Of a stretch of DNA of 64,000 bases, positions 26,637-34,789 are shown one piece after another; the stretch's first letter is position 1, and the number at the start of each line of letters is the position of its first letter. Made by a program: the position numbers and the translations under genes. The notes below the pieces were generated by a model. It had not been told where the DNA came from and ran no database searches. It saw only the letters and a list, made by a program, of their open reading frames with translations. The DNA is from Mycolicibacterium pulveris (GTDB taxonomy: Bacteria; Actinomycetota; Actinomycetes; Mycobacteriales; Mycobacteriaceae), in NCBI RefSeq assembly GCF_010725725.1, contig NZ_AP022599.1, forward strand, positions 2,232,001 through 2,296,000, written 5' to 3'.

Positions 26637-27224
26637 TCACACCGCCTCGGCCAGCAGCTCGGCCGGCTTGATGGTCGGGTCGCCCTTCTTCCAGTTGCAG
26701 GCGCACAGCTCGTCGGACTGCAGCGCGTCGAGCACGCGCAGCACCTCGTCGACGTTGCGGCCCACCGAGCCAGCGGTCACCGACACGAACTGGATCTCGT
26801 TGTTGGGGTCGACGATGAACGTGGCCCGGTCAGCGACGCCGTCCGCGTTGAGCACACCGGTGGCCAGGCTCAGCTCGCGGTTGAGGTCCGATGCCATCGG
26901 GAACGGCAGCTTCTTGAGGTCCTCGTGCTGGGCACGCCACTGGAAGTGCACGAACTCGTTGTCCACCGACACGCCGATCACCTTGGCGTCGCGGTCCTCG
27001 AACTCGTCGTTGAGCTTGCCGAACGCCGCGATCTCCGTCGGGCACACGAAGGTGAAGTCCTTCGGCCAGAAGAAGATGATCCGCCACTTGCCTTCGTGAT
27101 CGTCGCTGGTCACGCGGGTGAAGTAGTCGTCGGGCTGCTTGGCATCTACCTGGGAGAGATCACCACCGATAACCGCCGCCATGTCGTAACGGGGGAACTG
27201 GTCACCGATCGTCAGCAATGCCAT
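26637..27224 (-). CDS. ahpC: Alkyl hydroperoxide reductase AhpC (peroxiredoxin)
   Basis: The 195-residue peroxiredoxin has the peroxidatic cysteine C61 in FTFVCPTEI and the C-terminal resolving cysteines in ELCACNWKKGD. It reduces peroxides and peroxynitrite. I chose the ATG at 27224 (MALLTIGDQFP), which gives the length of M. tuberculosis AhpC, over the frame's extension to 27239. No oxyR gene is divergent to it, unlike in M. tuberculosis complex and M. leprae. Confidence 0.95.
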   Translation of the reverse strand: MALLTIGDQFPRYDMAAVIGGDLSQVDAKQPDDYFTRVTSDDHEGKWRIIFFWPKDFTFVCPTEIAAFGKLNDEFEDRDAKVIGVSVDNEFVHFQWRAQHEDLKKLPFPMASDLNRELSLATGVLNADGVADRATFIVDPNNEIQFVSVTAGSVGRNVDEVLRVLDALQSDELCACNWKKGDPTIKPAELLAEAV

Positions 27225-27422
27225 GGGTTTACACACCATCCTTGGTCTAGTTTGGAGTCAGTCCAGATTACCTATTCGATTCTGTTGGCTTCTCCGACCA
27301 AAGACAAGGGCTACGAACGTGATTGTGGCCACACTCACACCTGAAATAGGTTCGGTTTCAGCCGATTTCGGTGTGATTGCCGACGACGGCGGCTTCGCCC
27401 GGCTGTTGCTACCGTCGAAAGG

Positions 27423-27683
27423 GTGGCCAACATCTCCGAAAACGACCCCATCGACGACGTCGCACCCGGCGACATCGTGCTCGTTGCCCGCACCGATGCC
27501 GAGCCCGCCCCGTACCAGGTGGTCCACAAGGACGCCACCACCGACGGCGCCGTCGTCGTCACCTATCAGGCCGGCGACGGCACGACGTTCCAGGTGGAAT
27601 ATGCCGCCGGTGCCCGGGTCACCCGTTCGCTGGAGGCGAAATGGGAATCCGAACAGAGCCCGACGGCGCACAAGCCTGATTAG
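27423..27683 (+). CDS. Small hypothetical protein, beta-rich
   Basis: A GTG at 27423 opens an 86-residue frame with alternating hydrophobic residues (GDIVLVARTDAEP, GAVVVTYQAGDG, TTFQVEYAAGARVT) that predict a small beta barrel, ending in a charged tail. It is acidic and lacks signal or membrane segments. It ends 22 bases before fadE2 on the same strand. I do not recognise a family; a competing antisense frame exists (27258-27671) but looks like a shadow. Confidence 0.6.
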   Translation: MANISENDPIDDVAPGDIVLVARTDAEPAPYQVVHKDATTDGAVVVTYQAGDGTTFQVEYAAGARVTRSLEAKWESEQSPTAHKPD

Positions 27684-27705
27684 CGGGTGTCATATCGTGG
27701 CGGGC

Positions 27706-28941
27706 ATGGACTTCGCGATGTCGGCCAAGGCGCAGGACTACCACAACCGCCTGACCGCTTTCATGATCGAGCATGTCTTTCCCGCCGAGGCGGAATACCA
27801 CCGCTATCGCGAAGAAGCCGGCCCCAACGACCACACCGTTCCGCCCGTGGTCGAGGAACTCAAGGCGCTGGCCAAAGAGCAGGGGTTGTGGAACCTGTTC
27901 TTGCCGCCGGTCTCGGGGCTGACCAACCTCGAGTACGCGCCGCTGGCCGAGCTGACGGGGTGGAGCATGGAGATCGCCCCGGAGGTGACCAACTGCGCCG
28001 CGCCCGACACCGGCAACATGGAGACCCTGCATCTGTTCGCCAACGAACAGCAGCGCACGCAGTGGCTCGAGCCCCTGCTCGCCGGTGAGATCCGCAGCGC
28101 CTTCGCGATGACCGAACCCGCCGTGGCGTCCTCGGACGCCCGCAACATCGAGACCACCATGCTGCCCGACGGGGACGACTACGTCATCAACGGCCGCAAG
28201 TGGTGGATCACCGGCGCCGCCGACCCGCGCTGCAAGATCATGATCGTGATGGGCCGCACCAACCCCGACGCGGCCAGCCATCAACAGCAGTCGATGATCC
28301 TGGTGCCCACCGACACCCCTGGCGTCGACATCCGCCGCTCGCTGCCGGTGTTCGGTTGGCAGGACCAGCACGGGCACTGCGAGATCGTCTTCGACAACGT
28401 GCGGGTGCCCGCGGCGAACCTGCTGCACGAAGAGGGCAGCGGGTTCGCGATCGCGCAAGCCCGCCTCGGCCCCGGCCGCATCCACCACTGCATGCGCGCC
28501 CTCGGCGCCGCCGAGCGGGCGTTGGCACTGATGGTCGACCGGGCCAAGAAGCGGGTGGCCTTCGGTAAACCGCTCGCCGAACAGGGAGTGGTGCGCGAGT
28601 CGATCGCCAAGTCGCGCAACGAGATCGATCAGGCCCGGCTGCTGTGCCACAAGGCCGCGTGGACCATCGACCAGCACGGCAACAAGAGCAAGGACGCCCA
28701 GGTGCAGGTGGCCCAGATCAAGGCGGTCGCTCCTCAGGTGGCGTGCGACGTGATCGACCGCGCCATCCAGGTGCACGGCGGCGCCGGGGTCAGCGACGAC
28801 GTGCCGCTCGCCAGGATGTACGGCTGGCATCGGGCGATGCGGCTGTTCGACGGCCCCGACGAGGTGCACATGCGCACCATCGCCCGCGCCGAAATCGGCA
28901 GGGAGCAGAGCGCGTTCGCATCGGCGGCGGTGACGTCGTAG
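27706..28941 (+). CDS. fadE2: Acyl-CoA dehydrogenase FadE2-like (ACAD10/11 type)
   Basis: The 411-residue protein has acyl-CoA dehydrogenase motifs (FAMTEPAVASSDARNI; GRKWWITGAADPRC). Near the end it has FDGPDEVHMRTIAR, where classical members have YEGT; this DGPDEVH form marks the ACAD10/11 subgroup. It likely oxidises a substituted or hydroxy acyl-CoA. The ATG at 27706 follows an in-frame GTG at 27697; either may be used. Position beside the phosphatase gene matches fadE2 (Rv0154c). Its stop overlaps the next gene's GTG by one base (TAGTG). Confidence 0.85.
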   Translation: MDFAMSAKAQDYHNRLTAFMIEHVFPAEAEYHRYREEAGPNDHTVPPVVEELKALAKEQGLWNLFLPPVSGLTNLEYAPLAELTGWSMEIAPEVTNCAAPDTGNMETLHLFANEQQRTQWLEPLLAGEIRSAFAMTEPAVASSDARNIETTMLPDGDDYVINGRKWWITGAADPRCKIMIVMGRTNPDAASHQQQSMILVPTDTPGVDIRRSLPVFGWQDQHGHCEIVFDNVRVPAANLLHEEGSGFAIAQARLGPGRIHHCMRALGAAERALALMVDRAKKRVAFGKPLAEQGVVRESIAKSRNEIDQARLLCHKAAWTIDQHGNKSKDAQVQVAQIKAVAPQVACDVIDRAIQVHGGAGVSDDVPLARMYGWHRAMRLFDGPDEVHMRTIARAEIGREQSAFASAAVTS

Positions 28942-29738
28942 TGGCCGTCGAGATCGGGGAACTGTCCGGGGCGTGGAACTTTCGTGACGTCGCGACGACG
29001 GCCGGTGTGCGTCCCGGCCGCCTGTTCCGGTCCAGTGAGCTGAGCAGGCTCTCCGAGGAGGGCCGACGCCGGCTGGTCGAGCTCGGCATCTCCGATGTGG
29101 CGGATCTGCGTTCCCCTCGGGAGGTCGAGCGTCGGGGGCCCGGCGCGGTGCCGCCGGGGATCGCGGTGCATCTGCTGCCGTTTCCCGATGTCTCGGCGGT
29201 CGACGGAGAGGCACCACACGAGGCCACCTTCCAGAAGATGATGAGCGAGAAGCCCGACGACGAAGACGTCGCGGTGGCCGCCCGGCGGTTCATGACCGAG
29301 GAGTACCGTCGGTTCCCGACGCTTGGTGGGGCGCGACGCGCTGTGCGACAGGTGATTACGTTGCTCACCGACGGCCGTCCGGTGATCACGCACTGTTTCG
29401 CGGGTAAGGACCGCACGGGGTTCACCGTCGCCACCGTGTTGGAAGCGGTCGGCGTCGAGCGTGACGCGGTGCTCACCGACTTTCTGCGCAGCAACGAAGC
29501 GGTGCCGCTGCTGCGGGAGCGCATCCTGGAGTCGGTGCGCGAGCGTTCGGAGACGCCCGAAGTCGTCACCTTCGCCGAGGCCCGGCTGACCGACGAAGTG
29601 CTCGGGGTACGCGAGGACTACCTGGGTTCCGCCTGGCAGACGATCGAGCGGGAGTTCGGCACGCTGCGCGCCTATCTCGAGGCCGCGGGCGTCACCGACG
29701 AGGACCTCACCAAGGTGCGCGCCACCCTGCTGGACTAG
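28941..29738 (+). CDS. ptpB: PtpB-like protein tyrosine / phosphoinositide phosphatase
   Basis: The 265-residue protein has the P-loop HCFAGKDRTGF (Cys152, Arg158), with the AGKDR form typical of PtpB-type enzymes that also act on phosphoinositides. The N-terminal NFRDVATTAGVRPGRLFRSSEL segment is characteristic. M. tuberculosis PtpB is secreted into host cells without a Sec signal; here, in a probable saprophyte, the substrate is unknown. It is translationally coupled to fadE2 and convergent with the luciferase-like gene, with only three bases between the stops. Confidence 0.88.
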   Translation: MAVEIGELSGAWNFRDVATTAGVRPGRLFRSSELSRLSEEGRRRLVELGISDVADLRSPREVERRGPGAVPPGIAVHLLPFPDVSAVDGEAPHEATFQKMMSEKPDDEDVAVAARRFMTEEYRRFPTLGGARRAVRQVITLLTDGRPVITHCFAGKDRTGFTVATVLEAVGVERDAVLTDFLRSNEAVPLLRERILESVRERSETPEVVTFAEARLTDEVLGVREDYLGSAWQTIEREFGTLRAYLEAAGVTDEDLTKVRATLLD

Positions 29739-29741
29739 CGG

Positions 29742-30902
29742 CTAGCCGCCCTTTTCCGCCTCGTACTTCTTGGTCATGTGCTCGATCGCGCTCATCTGCG
29801 TGGCCGCCAGGTTCTCCCGCACGTCGCTGGCGCGGGCGGCGGCCTCCAGCGTCGGCTGAGCCTGACCCTGGAAGTGCGGAATCACCTCGGCGGCAAAGAG
29901 TTCGGCAGAGCGTCGGGTGGCGGCGGGGTTGGCCCACTCGTGGCCCATCTGCAGCAGGCAGCCGAACCCGCCGGACTGGTCCCACAGCCGCTGCACCTGC
30001 GCGCGCGCCCGCTCGGGAGTGCCGATGACGCCTGCGCCTGCTTCGTTGATGATGTCGATCATCTCGTCGATGTGATCGCCCGGCATGGTCATCTGCGGGA
30101 ACGCCGCGACCTTCTGGAAGTAGTGGAACCACGGCTCGATCCCGAACCGGACGTCGGCGCGGGCCTGCTCGTCCGTCTCGGCGATGTGGAACGGGCCCAC
30201 CAGCGACCAGTTCCTGCGGTCCACCGTCGTGCCGAAGGTCGCCGCACGCTCCTCGGCGATGCCCCAGTGGTAGGCCAGCGCGTCGAAGCCCTCCACGACC
30301 AGGGTGGCGCCGATCGACAGCAGGCCGATGCCGTGCTTGCCGGCCAACCGGGCGCCCGTCGGTGACGCCACGGCGGCGACCGCCAACGGGATGCCGTCCT
30401 CGGCGTAGGGCGCCAGCTGCAGCCGCGCGTCGTGCAGTTCGTGGGTGGCGGTCTTGGTGGTGACGGTCTCGCCCTTTAGCAACCGCACGACGATGTCGAG
30501 GTTGGTCTCCAGCAGCTCGCGGGTATCGGTGGGCGTCAGCCCGATCATCGCGGCGTCGGTGGGCAGCGAGCCCGGTCCCATGCCGCCGATGATGCGGCCG
30601 TGGGTGAGGTGATCCAGCAGCATCAGCCGGTCCGCCACCCACAGCGGGTTGTGGTAGGCCAGCGAGATGACGCCGGTGCCGAACCGGATCCGCTTGGCCC
30701 GCTGGGCGGCCGCCGCGATGAACACCTCCGGCGAGCTGATGATCTCGCTTCCCGCCGAGTGGTGTTCACCGATCGACGCCTCGTCGTAGCCGAGCGCGTC
30801 GAGGTGCTCGACGAACTCGAGGTCGCGCTGCAACGCCAGGGTGGGGTTGGTGCCGGGGCGGTGAAACGGTGCGATGAAGTATCCGAAACGGAGCTTGGCC
30901 AT
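29742..30902 (-). CDS. Luciferase-like FMN monooxygenase (LimB-like)
   Basis: The 386-residue protein is a TIM-barrel bacterial-luciferase-family monooxygenase, using FMNH2 and O2. The N-terminus MAKLRFGYFIAPFHRPGTNP and the GEHHSAGSEIISSP segment resemble limonene 1,2-monooxygenase-like enzymes of Rhodococcus as I recall. The actual substrate cannot be read from the sequence. It is the last gene of a six-gene operon and starts nine bases after the DUF456 stop. Confidence 0.82.
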   Translation of the reverse strand: MAKLRFGYFIAPFHRPGTNPTLALQRDLEFVEHLDALGYDEASIGEHHSAGSEIISSPEVFIAAAAQRAKRIRFGTGVISLAYHNPLWVADRLMLLDHLTHGRIIGGMGPGSLPTDAAMIGLTPTDTRELLETNLDIVVRLLKGETVTTKTATHELHDARLQLAPYAEDGIPLAVAAVASPTGARLAGKHGIGLLSIGATLVVEGFDALAYHWGIAEERAATFGTTVDRRNWSLVGPFHIAETDEQARADVRFGIEPWFHYFQKVAAFPQMTMPGDHIDEMIDIINEAGAGVIGTPERARAQVQRLWDQSGGFGCLLQMGHEWANPAATRRSAELFAAEVIPHFQGQAQPTLEAAARASDVRENLAATQMSAIEHMTKKYEAEKGG

Positions 30903-30911
30903 TCCTGCAAG

Positions 30912-31406
30912 CTAATGCGTCACATATACCCCGATGACCCAAACGGCGGTCGCCAGCACCGCGCCGGCCAGCTCCACCCCGACCGAAAGCGCGACGCCTT
31001 TGACCGCCTCCTTGGTCGACGTCCACGCCAGCCGTTGATCGCGGCGGTCGGCGAGCTCGGCCAGGTACACGCCGAGCACGAAACCGAGCACCAGACCCAG
31101 CACCGGGATGACGAAGAACCCGATGATGCCGAACACCGCGCCGACGACCAGGATCCGGGTCCGCACCTCGGCGGCCCGCATCCGTTTGACGGGCCACAGG
31201 TACTTGACCGCCATGGCGGCCGCCAACAGCGCGCTGGCCGCGGCGAACGTCACCCACGCGGTGACGGGGTATTCGCGGCCCTCGATGACGGCCCATACCA
31301 GGATCGCGCCGAACACCAGCAGCGTTCCGGGCAGCACCGGCACCACGATGCCGACCAGCCCCACCGCGATCACCAGTGCGACCAAGATGATCCCGCCGGC
31401 GCTCAC
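30912..31406 (-). CDS. DUF456-family membrane protein
   Basis: The 164-residue protein has about four hydrophobic spans and glycine-rich helices. The segments GLVGIVVPVLPGTLLVFGA and FGIIGFFVIPVLGLVLGF are the duplicated hallmark of DUF456. The family function is unknown. I use the GTG at 31406, which overlaps the methyltransferase stop as GTGA, instead of the frame opening at 31427. Confidence 0.85.
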   Translation of the reverse strand: MSAGGIILVALVIAVGLVGIVVPVLPGTLLVFGAILVWAVIEGREYPVTAWVTFAAASALLAAAMAVKYLWPVKRMRAAEVRTRILVVGAVFGIIGFFVIPVLGLVLGFVLGVYLAELADRRDQRLAWTSTKEAVKGVALSVGVELAGAVLATAVWVIGVYVTH

Positions 31407-32134
31407 GGTCGTCGCCCGCGCACCCACTGGATGTTGCCGAAGGTCTTGGTTCGAACTCGCTCGAACCCGACCTGTTCGAACAGGTCGCCGAGCTCATCCT
31501 CGCCGAAGAAGTGCGCGCCGCTGCTCGGCAGCAGCCGCAGTGGCGGCGGCATCGTGCCGACGGTCGGCACCATCACCGCGATACGGCGGCCGGCCCGCAA
31601 CACCCGGAGCATCTCGGCGACCGCGGCCGCAGGCTCGGGTACCAGCTGCAGCACGGCCAGTGACGTCACCGCGTCGACGGTCTCGTCGCGAAACGGCAGC
31701 CGTTGGGCGTCGCCGCGCAAGAAGGCCACGTTGGGACCGGCGTGGGCGCGGACCGCTCGGGCCAGCATGGGTTCGGAGATGTCGACGCCGATCGCCAGCC
31801 CGTCCGGTCCGGCCGCGCTGCCGAGCGCCGCTGTCACATTGCCGGGGCCGCTTCCGATGTCGAGCGCGACACCGCCCTGCGGGATGGCGAGCCAGTCGAT
31901 CGGCGTTCGCCAGGCACCGAGAAACCGGCGGGCGAAGGCCTGCGCGTTGTCGTATAGCAGCGACCCGATGCCCGACGCCCACACGGCCTGGATGAACCCG
32001 GTGTTCCGCGGCGGTGCCGCGCTCGACTGGCCGCTGAGCAGGTCGAGGTAGCCCCTGCTGACGTCGGGATCCGACGGCGGTTCGATGAACAGGTCGATCG
32101 CCCGGCTCAGGGCGGGCGGCAGCGTGGTGGTCAC
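31403..32134 (-). CDS. SAM-dependent methyltransferase, class I
   Basis: The 243-residue protein has the Rossmann-fold SAM motif VALDIGSGPGNVT (around residue 90), post-I acidic strand AIGVDISEPML and motif AQRLPFRDETVDAV. It resembles UbiE/Methyltransf_11 proteins. The substrate is unknown. Its ATG overlaps the HAD gene stop (ATGA) and its stop overlaps the DUF456 start, so it is in the middle of a coupled operon. Confidence 0.85.
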   Translation of the reverse strand: MTTTLPPALSRAIDLFIEPPSDPDVSRGYLDLLSGQSSAAPPRNTGFIQAVWASGIGSLLYDNAQAFARRFLGAWRTPIDWLAIPQGGVALDIGSGPGNVTAALGSAAGPDGLAIGVDISEPMLARAVRAHAGPNVAFLRGDAQRLPFRDETVDAVTSLAVLQLVPEPAAAVAEMLRVLRAGRRIAVMVPTVGTMPPPLRLLPSSGAHFFGEDELGDLFEQVGFERVRTKTFGNIQWVRGRRP

Positions 32135-32850
32135 GAACCCACGCTACGCCCGCCCAGCTTGTCGGCGAGGTCCAGGAAATCGGTTGCGGTGAGGTCGAAC
32201 TCGTCGCCGTCGACCCGATGCGGTAAGCGGCGCGGACCACGCTCAAGCGGACGCGGCACGTACGCGGTCAACAGGCCCGCGCTGCGTGCCGCCCGCAGGT
32301 CGGCCGGATGGGCGGCCACCAGCATCAGCTCCGCCGGCGCCACGTCGAGCAGCTCGGCGCAGCCGAGATAGGCCTCGGGGTCGGGCTTGTAATGCCGGAA
32401 CAGCTCCGCGGAGATGACGCAGTCCCACGGCAGCCCGGCACGCTTGGCCATGTTGGTCAGCAGCGAGACGTTGCCGTTGGACAACGTGGTGATCAGGTAC
32501 TGCTGCTTGAGCCGTTCCAGCCCGGCGATGGAGTCGGGCCACGGGTCGAGGCGATGCCATGCGCGGTTGAGGTGGTCGACCTCGTCATCACCGACCGAAT
32601 CCAGGCCGACCGCCTCGAGCAGTTCGACGAGGATCATCCGGTGCAGGTCGTCGATCGTCATCCACGGCAGCTCGCCGCGACGCACCTGGTCCATCGCCGG
32701 GACATAGCCGGCTCGCCAGCTGTCGGCGACGGCCGCCCAGTCGCGGTGCGCGTCGTGACGGCGGCCGAACGCCTTGAGTTCGGCGATGACTGACGACCGC
32801 CAGTCGACGACCGTGCCGAAGACGTCGAAGGCAAGTGCCCGCGGACGCAT
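32131..32850 (-). CDS. HAD-superfamily haloacid-dehalogenase type II-like hydrolase
   Basis: The 239-residue protein has all HAD motifs: nucleophile Asp in AFDVFGTVVDW (residue 9), LSNGN, Lys in HYKPDPEAY and AAHPADLRAARSAG. The FGTVVDW and AHPADL pattern is that of L-2-haloacid dehalogenase-like proteins. Whether it dehalogenates or removes phosphate is unknown. I take the ATG at 32850; an adjacent GTG at 32853 is equally possible, and the longer frame to 33006 would run into the upstream gene. Confidence 0.83.
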   Translation of the reverse strand: MRPRALAFDVFGTVVDWRSSVIAELKAFGRRHDAHRDWAAVADSWRAGYVPAMDQVRRGELPWMTIDDLHRMILVELLEAVGLDSVGDDEVDHLNRAWHRLDPWPDSIAGLERLKQQYLITTLSNGNVSLLTNMAKRAGLPWDCVISAELFRHYKPDPEAYLGCAELLDVAPAELMLVAAHPADLRAARSAGLLTAYVPRPLERGPRRLPHRVDGDEFDLTATDFLDLADKLGGRSVGS

Positions 32851-32869
32851 CACCCGATGCTCTTCGGGC

Positions 32870-33844
32870 TCACCGAGAGGGCTCCAGCACGACCTTGCCC
32901 AGCACCCCGCCGTCGGCGAGGGCCTGCAGCGCGGCGGCACCCTCGGAAAGGCCGTAGCGCACCGGCGGCGGCGGACGCAGCCCCGCCTTGACCAGCTCGC
33001 CGACACCGAACGCGAAGACCGACTGCGACCCCGGTTTGCGGTTGACGTATTCGCCGTAGCCGACGCCGATCACCGCGACATTGCGCAGCAGCAGCCGGTT
33101 CACCTTGACGGTGGGAATGCCGCCGCCGGAGGCGAAGCCGATCACCAGCAGCCTGCCCTCGATGGCCAGCGCCCGCACCGCGTCGTCGAACGCCTCCCCG
33201 CCGATCGGGTCGACCACCAGATCGACACCCTCGCCGCCTGTCGCGTCCTTGACCGCCTGCAGCCACCCGTCGGCCAGCGGCAGAACCACGTCGGCGCCAA
33301 GCGATTTCACGAACTCCATGGCGTGCGGACGGTGCACCAGCGCGATCACCTTGGCGCCCAGCGCCTTTGCGATCTGGATGGCGGCGACGCCGATGCCGCC
33401 CGCCGAGCCCAGCACCAGCACCGTCTCGCCCGGGCGCAGCGCCCCGCGCTTGGCCAGCGCGAAGTACATCGTCTGGTAATTGCCCATCAGCGCGACGGAT
33501 TCGGCGTCGTCGAGGTCGTCGTGTGTGGGCGTGACGTGGGCGATCGGCACGGCCACCTGCTCGGCCCACCCGCCGAGCATCGCCATCGCCGTGACCCGTT
33601 GGCCCGGCGTGAACTCGGACTCGTACGGCGCCGACCGCACCACCCCGGCGACCTCCATGCCGGGAACGAACGGCGGCTCCAGCCTCAGCTGGTATTCACC
33701 GCGCAGCAACAGCAGGTCGGGAAAGCTGACCCCGGCGGCCCGGACATCGATGATCACCGTGTCGTCGCCCGCAACGGGGTCGTCGACATCGGCGAAGTCC
33801 AGACCCGCCGGACCGGAAAGCTCCCGCGCGACAAGCGCTTTCAT
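32870..33844 (-). CDS. NAD(P)H:quinone oxidoreductase, zinc-free MDR type
   Basis: The 324-residue medium-chain dehydrogenase/reductase lacks the zinc-binding cysteine/histidine set and has the nucleotide-binding motif GSAGGIGVAAIQIAKALGA. This fits quinone or enoyl reductases. Position and order (ALDH, SDR, this gene) match Rv0147-Rv0149 of M. tuberculosis. It begins 10 bases after the SDR stop. Confidence 0.88.
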   Translation of the reverse strand: MKALVARELSGPAGLDFADVDDPVAGDDTVIIDVRAAGVSFPDLLLLRGEYQLRLEPPFVPGMEVAGVVRSAPYESEFTPGQRVTAMAMLGGWAEQVAVPIAHVTPTHDDLDDAESVALMGNYQTMYFALAKRGALRPGETVLVLGSAGGIGVAAIQIAKALGAKVIALVHRPHAMEFVKSLGADVVLPLADGWLQAVKDATGGEGVDLVVDPIGGEAFDDAVRALAIEGRLLVIGFASGGGIPTVKVNRLLLRNVAVIGVGYGEYVNRKPGSQSVFAFGVGELVKAGLRPPPPVRYGLSEGAAALQALADGGVLGKVVLEPSR

Positions 33845-33854
33845 GCGGTGACGC

Positions 33855-34718
33855 TCAGCCGAGGCTGAACGTCGCGCGTTGCGCGGCCGACAGGTCGGTG
33901 ATCTCGCCCCACTTGGCGGCGATGTCGTCGACCGACGGCACCTCGGTGAACGTCACGCCCTCGTTCTGGAACAGCGCGGCGCGCTGCACCTTGCCACCGC
34001 CGACGATGAACACCGAAGCGGTGTCGGGGACTTCCTCCGTCATCAGGTAGGACACCACCGGCGCCACGTACTCCGGCGTCAGCTTCTCGAAGACCTCCGG
34101 CGGAAGGATGTCCTGCGTCATCCGGGTGGCCGCGATGGGCGCGACGGCGTTGGTCTTGATGTTGTACTTCGCACCTTCCTGCGCCAGCGTGTTGATCAGC
34201 CCGACCAGACCCAGCTTCGCGGCGCCGTAGTTGGCCTGCCCGAAGTTGCCGAACAGCCCGCTGGTCGAGGTGGCGACCACGACGCGGCCGAAGCTGTTCT
34301 CCCGGAAGTGCGGCCACGCCGCACGGATCACGTTGTACCCGCCGTACAGGTGCACCTTGAGCACCGCGTCCCAGTTCTCGAAGGACATCTTGTGGAAGGT
34401 GCCGTCGCGCAGGATGCCCGCGTTGGAGACGACGCCGTCGATCTTGCCGAACTCGTCGAGCGCGGTCTTGATGATGTTCTCGGCGCCCTCGGACTCGGCC
34501 ACTGAATCGTAGTTGGCCACCGCGCGGCCGCCGGCTTCCTTGATCTCGGCGACCACCTGGTCGGCCATCGCCGACCCGGCGCCGGTGCCGTCGCGGGCGC
34601 CGCCGAGGTCGTTGACGACGACGCTGGCGCCCTCCTTGGCGAGCGTCAAGGCGTATTCGCGGCCGAGACCGCCCCCGGCCCCGGTGACGACGATGACGCG
34701 GTCCTGCACTCCTGGCAT
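33855..34718 (-). CDS. Short-chain dehydrogenase, 3-hydroxyacyl-CoA type (Rv0148-like)
   Basis: The 287-residue SDR has the cofactor motif TGAGGGLGREYA, the NAG motif (VVSNAGI) and the catalytic triad Ser (STSGLFGNFGQ), Tyr and Lys (NYGAAK). The long form with GGARDGTGAG after the second strand resembles the (3R)-hydroxyacyl-CoA dehydrogenase unit of peroxisomal multifunctional enzyme 2. It probably oxidises a 3-hydroxyacyl-CoA. It is first in the operon running to the luciferase-like gene. Confidence 0.88.
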   Translation of the reverse strand: MPGVQDRVIVVTGAGGGLGREYALTLAKEGASVVVNDLGGARDGTGAGSAMADQVVAEIKEAGGRAVANYDSVAESEGAENIIKTALDEFGKIDGVVSNAGILRDGTFHKMSFENWDAVLKVHLYGGYNVIRAAWPHFRENSFGRVVVATSTSGLFGNFGQANYGAAKLGLVGLINTLAQEGAKYNIKTNAVAPIAATRMTQDILPPEVFEKLTPEYVAPVVSYLMTEEVPDTASVFIVGGGKVQRAALFQNEGVTFTEVPSVDDIAAKWGEITDLSAAQRATFSLG

Positions 34719-34739
34719 GTGTTTCCCTTCTCAGATTCA

Positions 34740-34788
34740 GATTTCGGCGTAGTTGGTCAACCTGAGCGTGACCAACTACGCCGAAATC
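34740..34788. terminator. Perfect 20-base inverted repeat between ALDH and SDR genes
   Basis: Arms at 34740-34759 and 34769-34788 are perfectly complementary over 20 bases (starting GATTTCGGCGTAG) with a 9-base loop. The ALDH stop is next to it and the SDR gene starts 22 bases further on. It could end ALDH transcription or act as an attenuator between genes on the same strand. Confidence 0.7.
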
Positions 34789-34789
34789 G

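Noticed and set aside
27258..27671. 137-residue minus-strand frame opposite the small protein at 27423
   Set aside because: Gly/His-rich shadow composition; the plus-strand frame has a regular beta-strand pattern and lies in line with fadE2.
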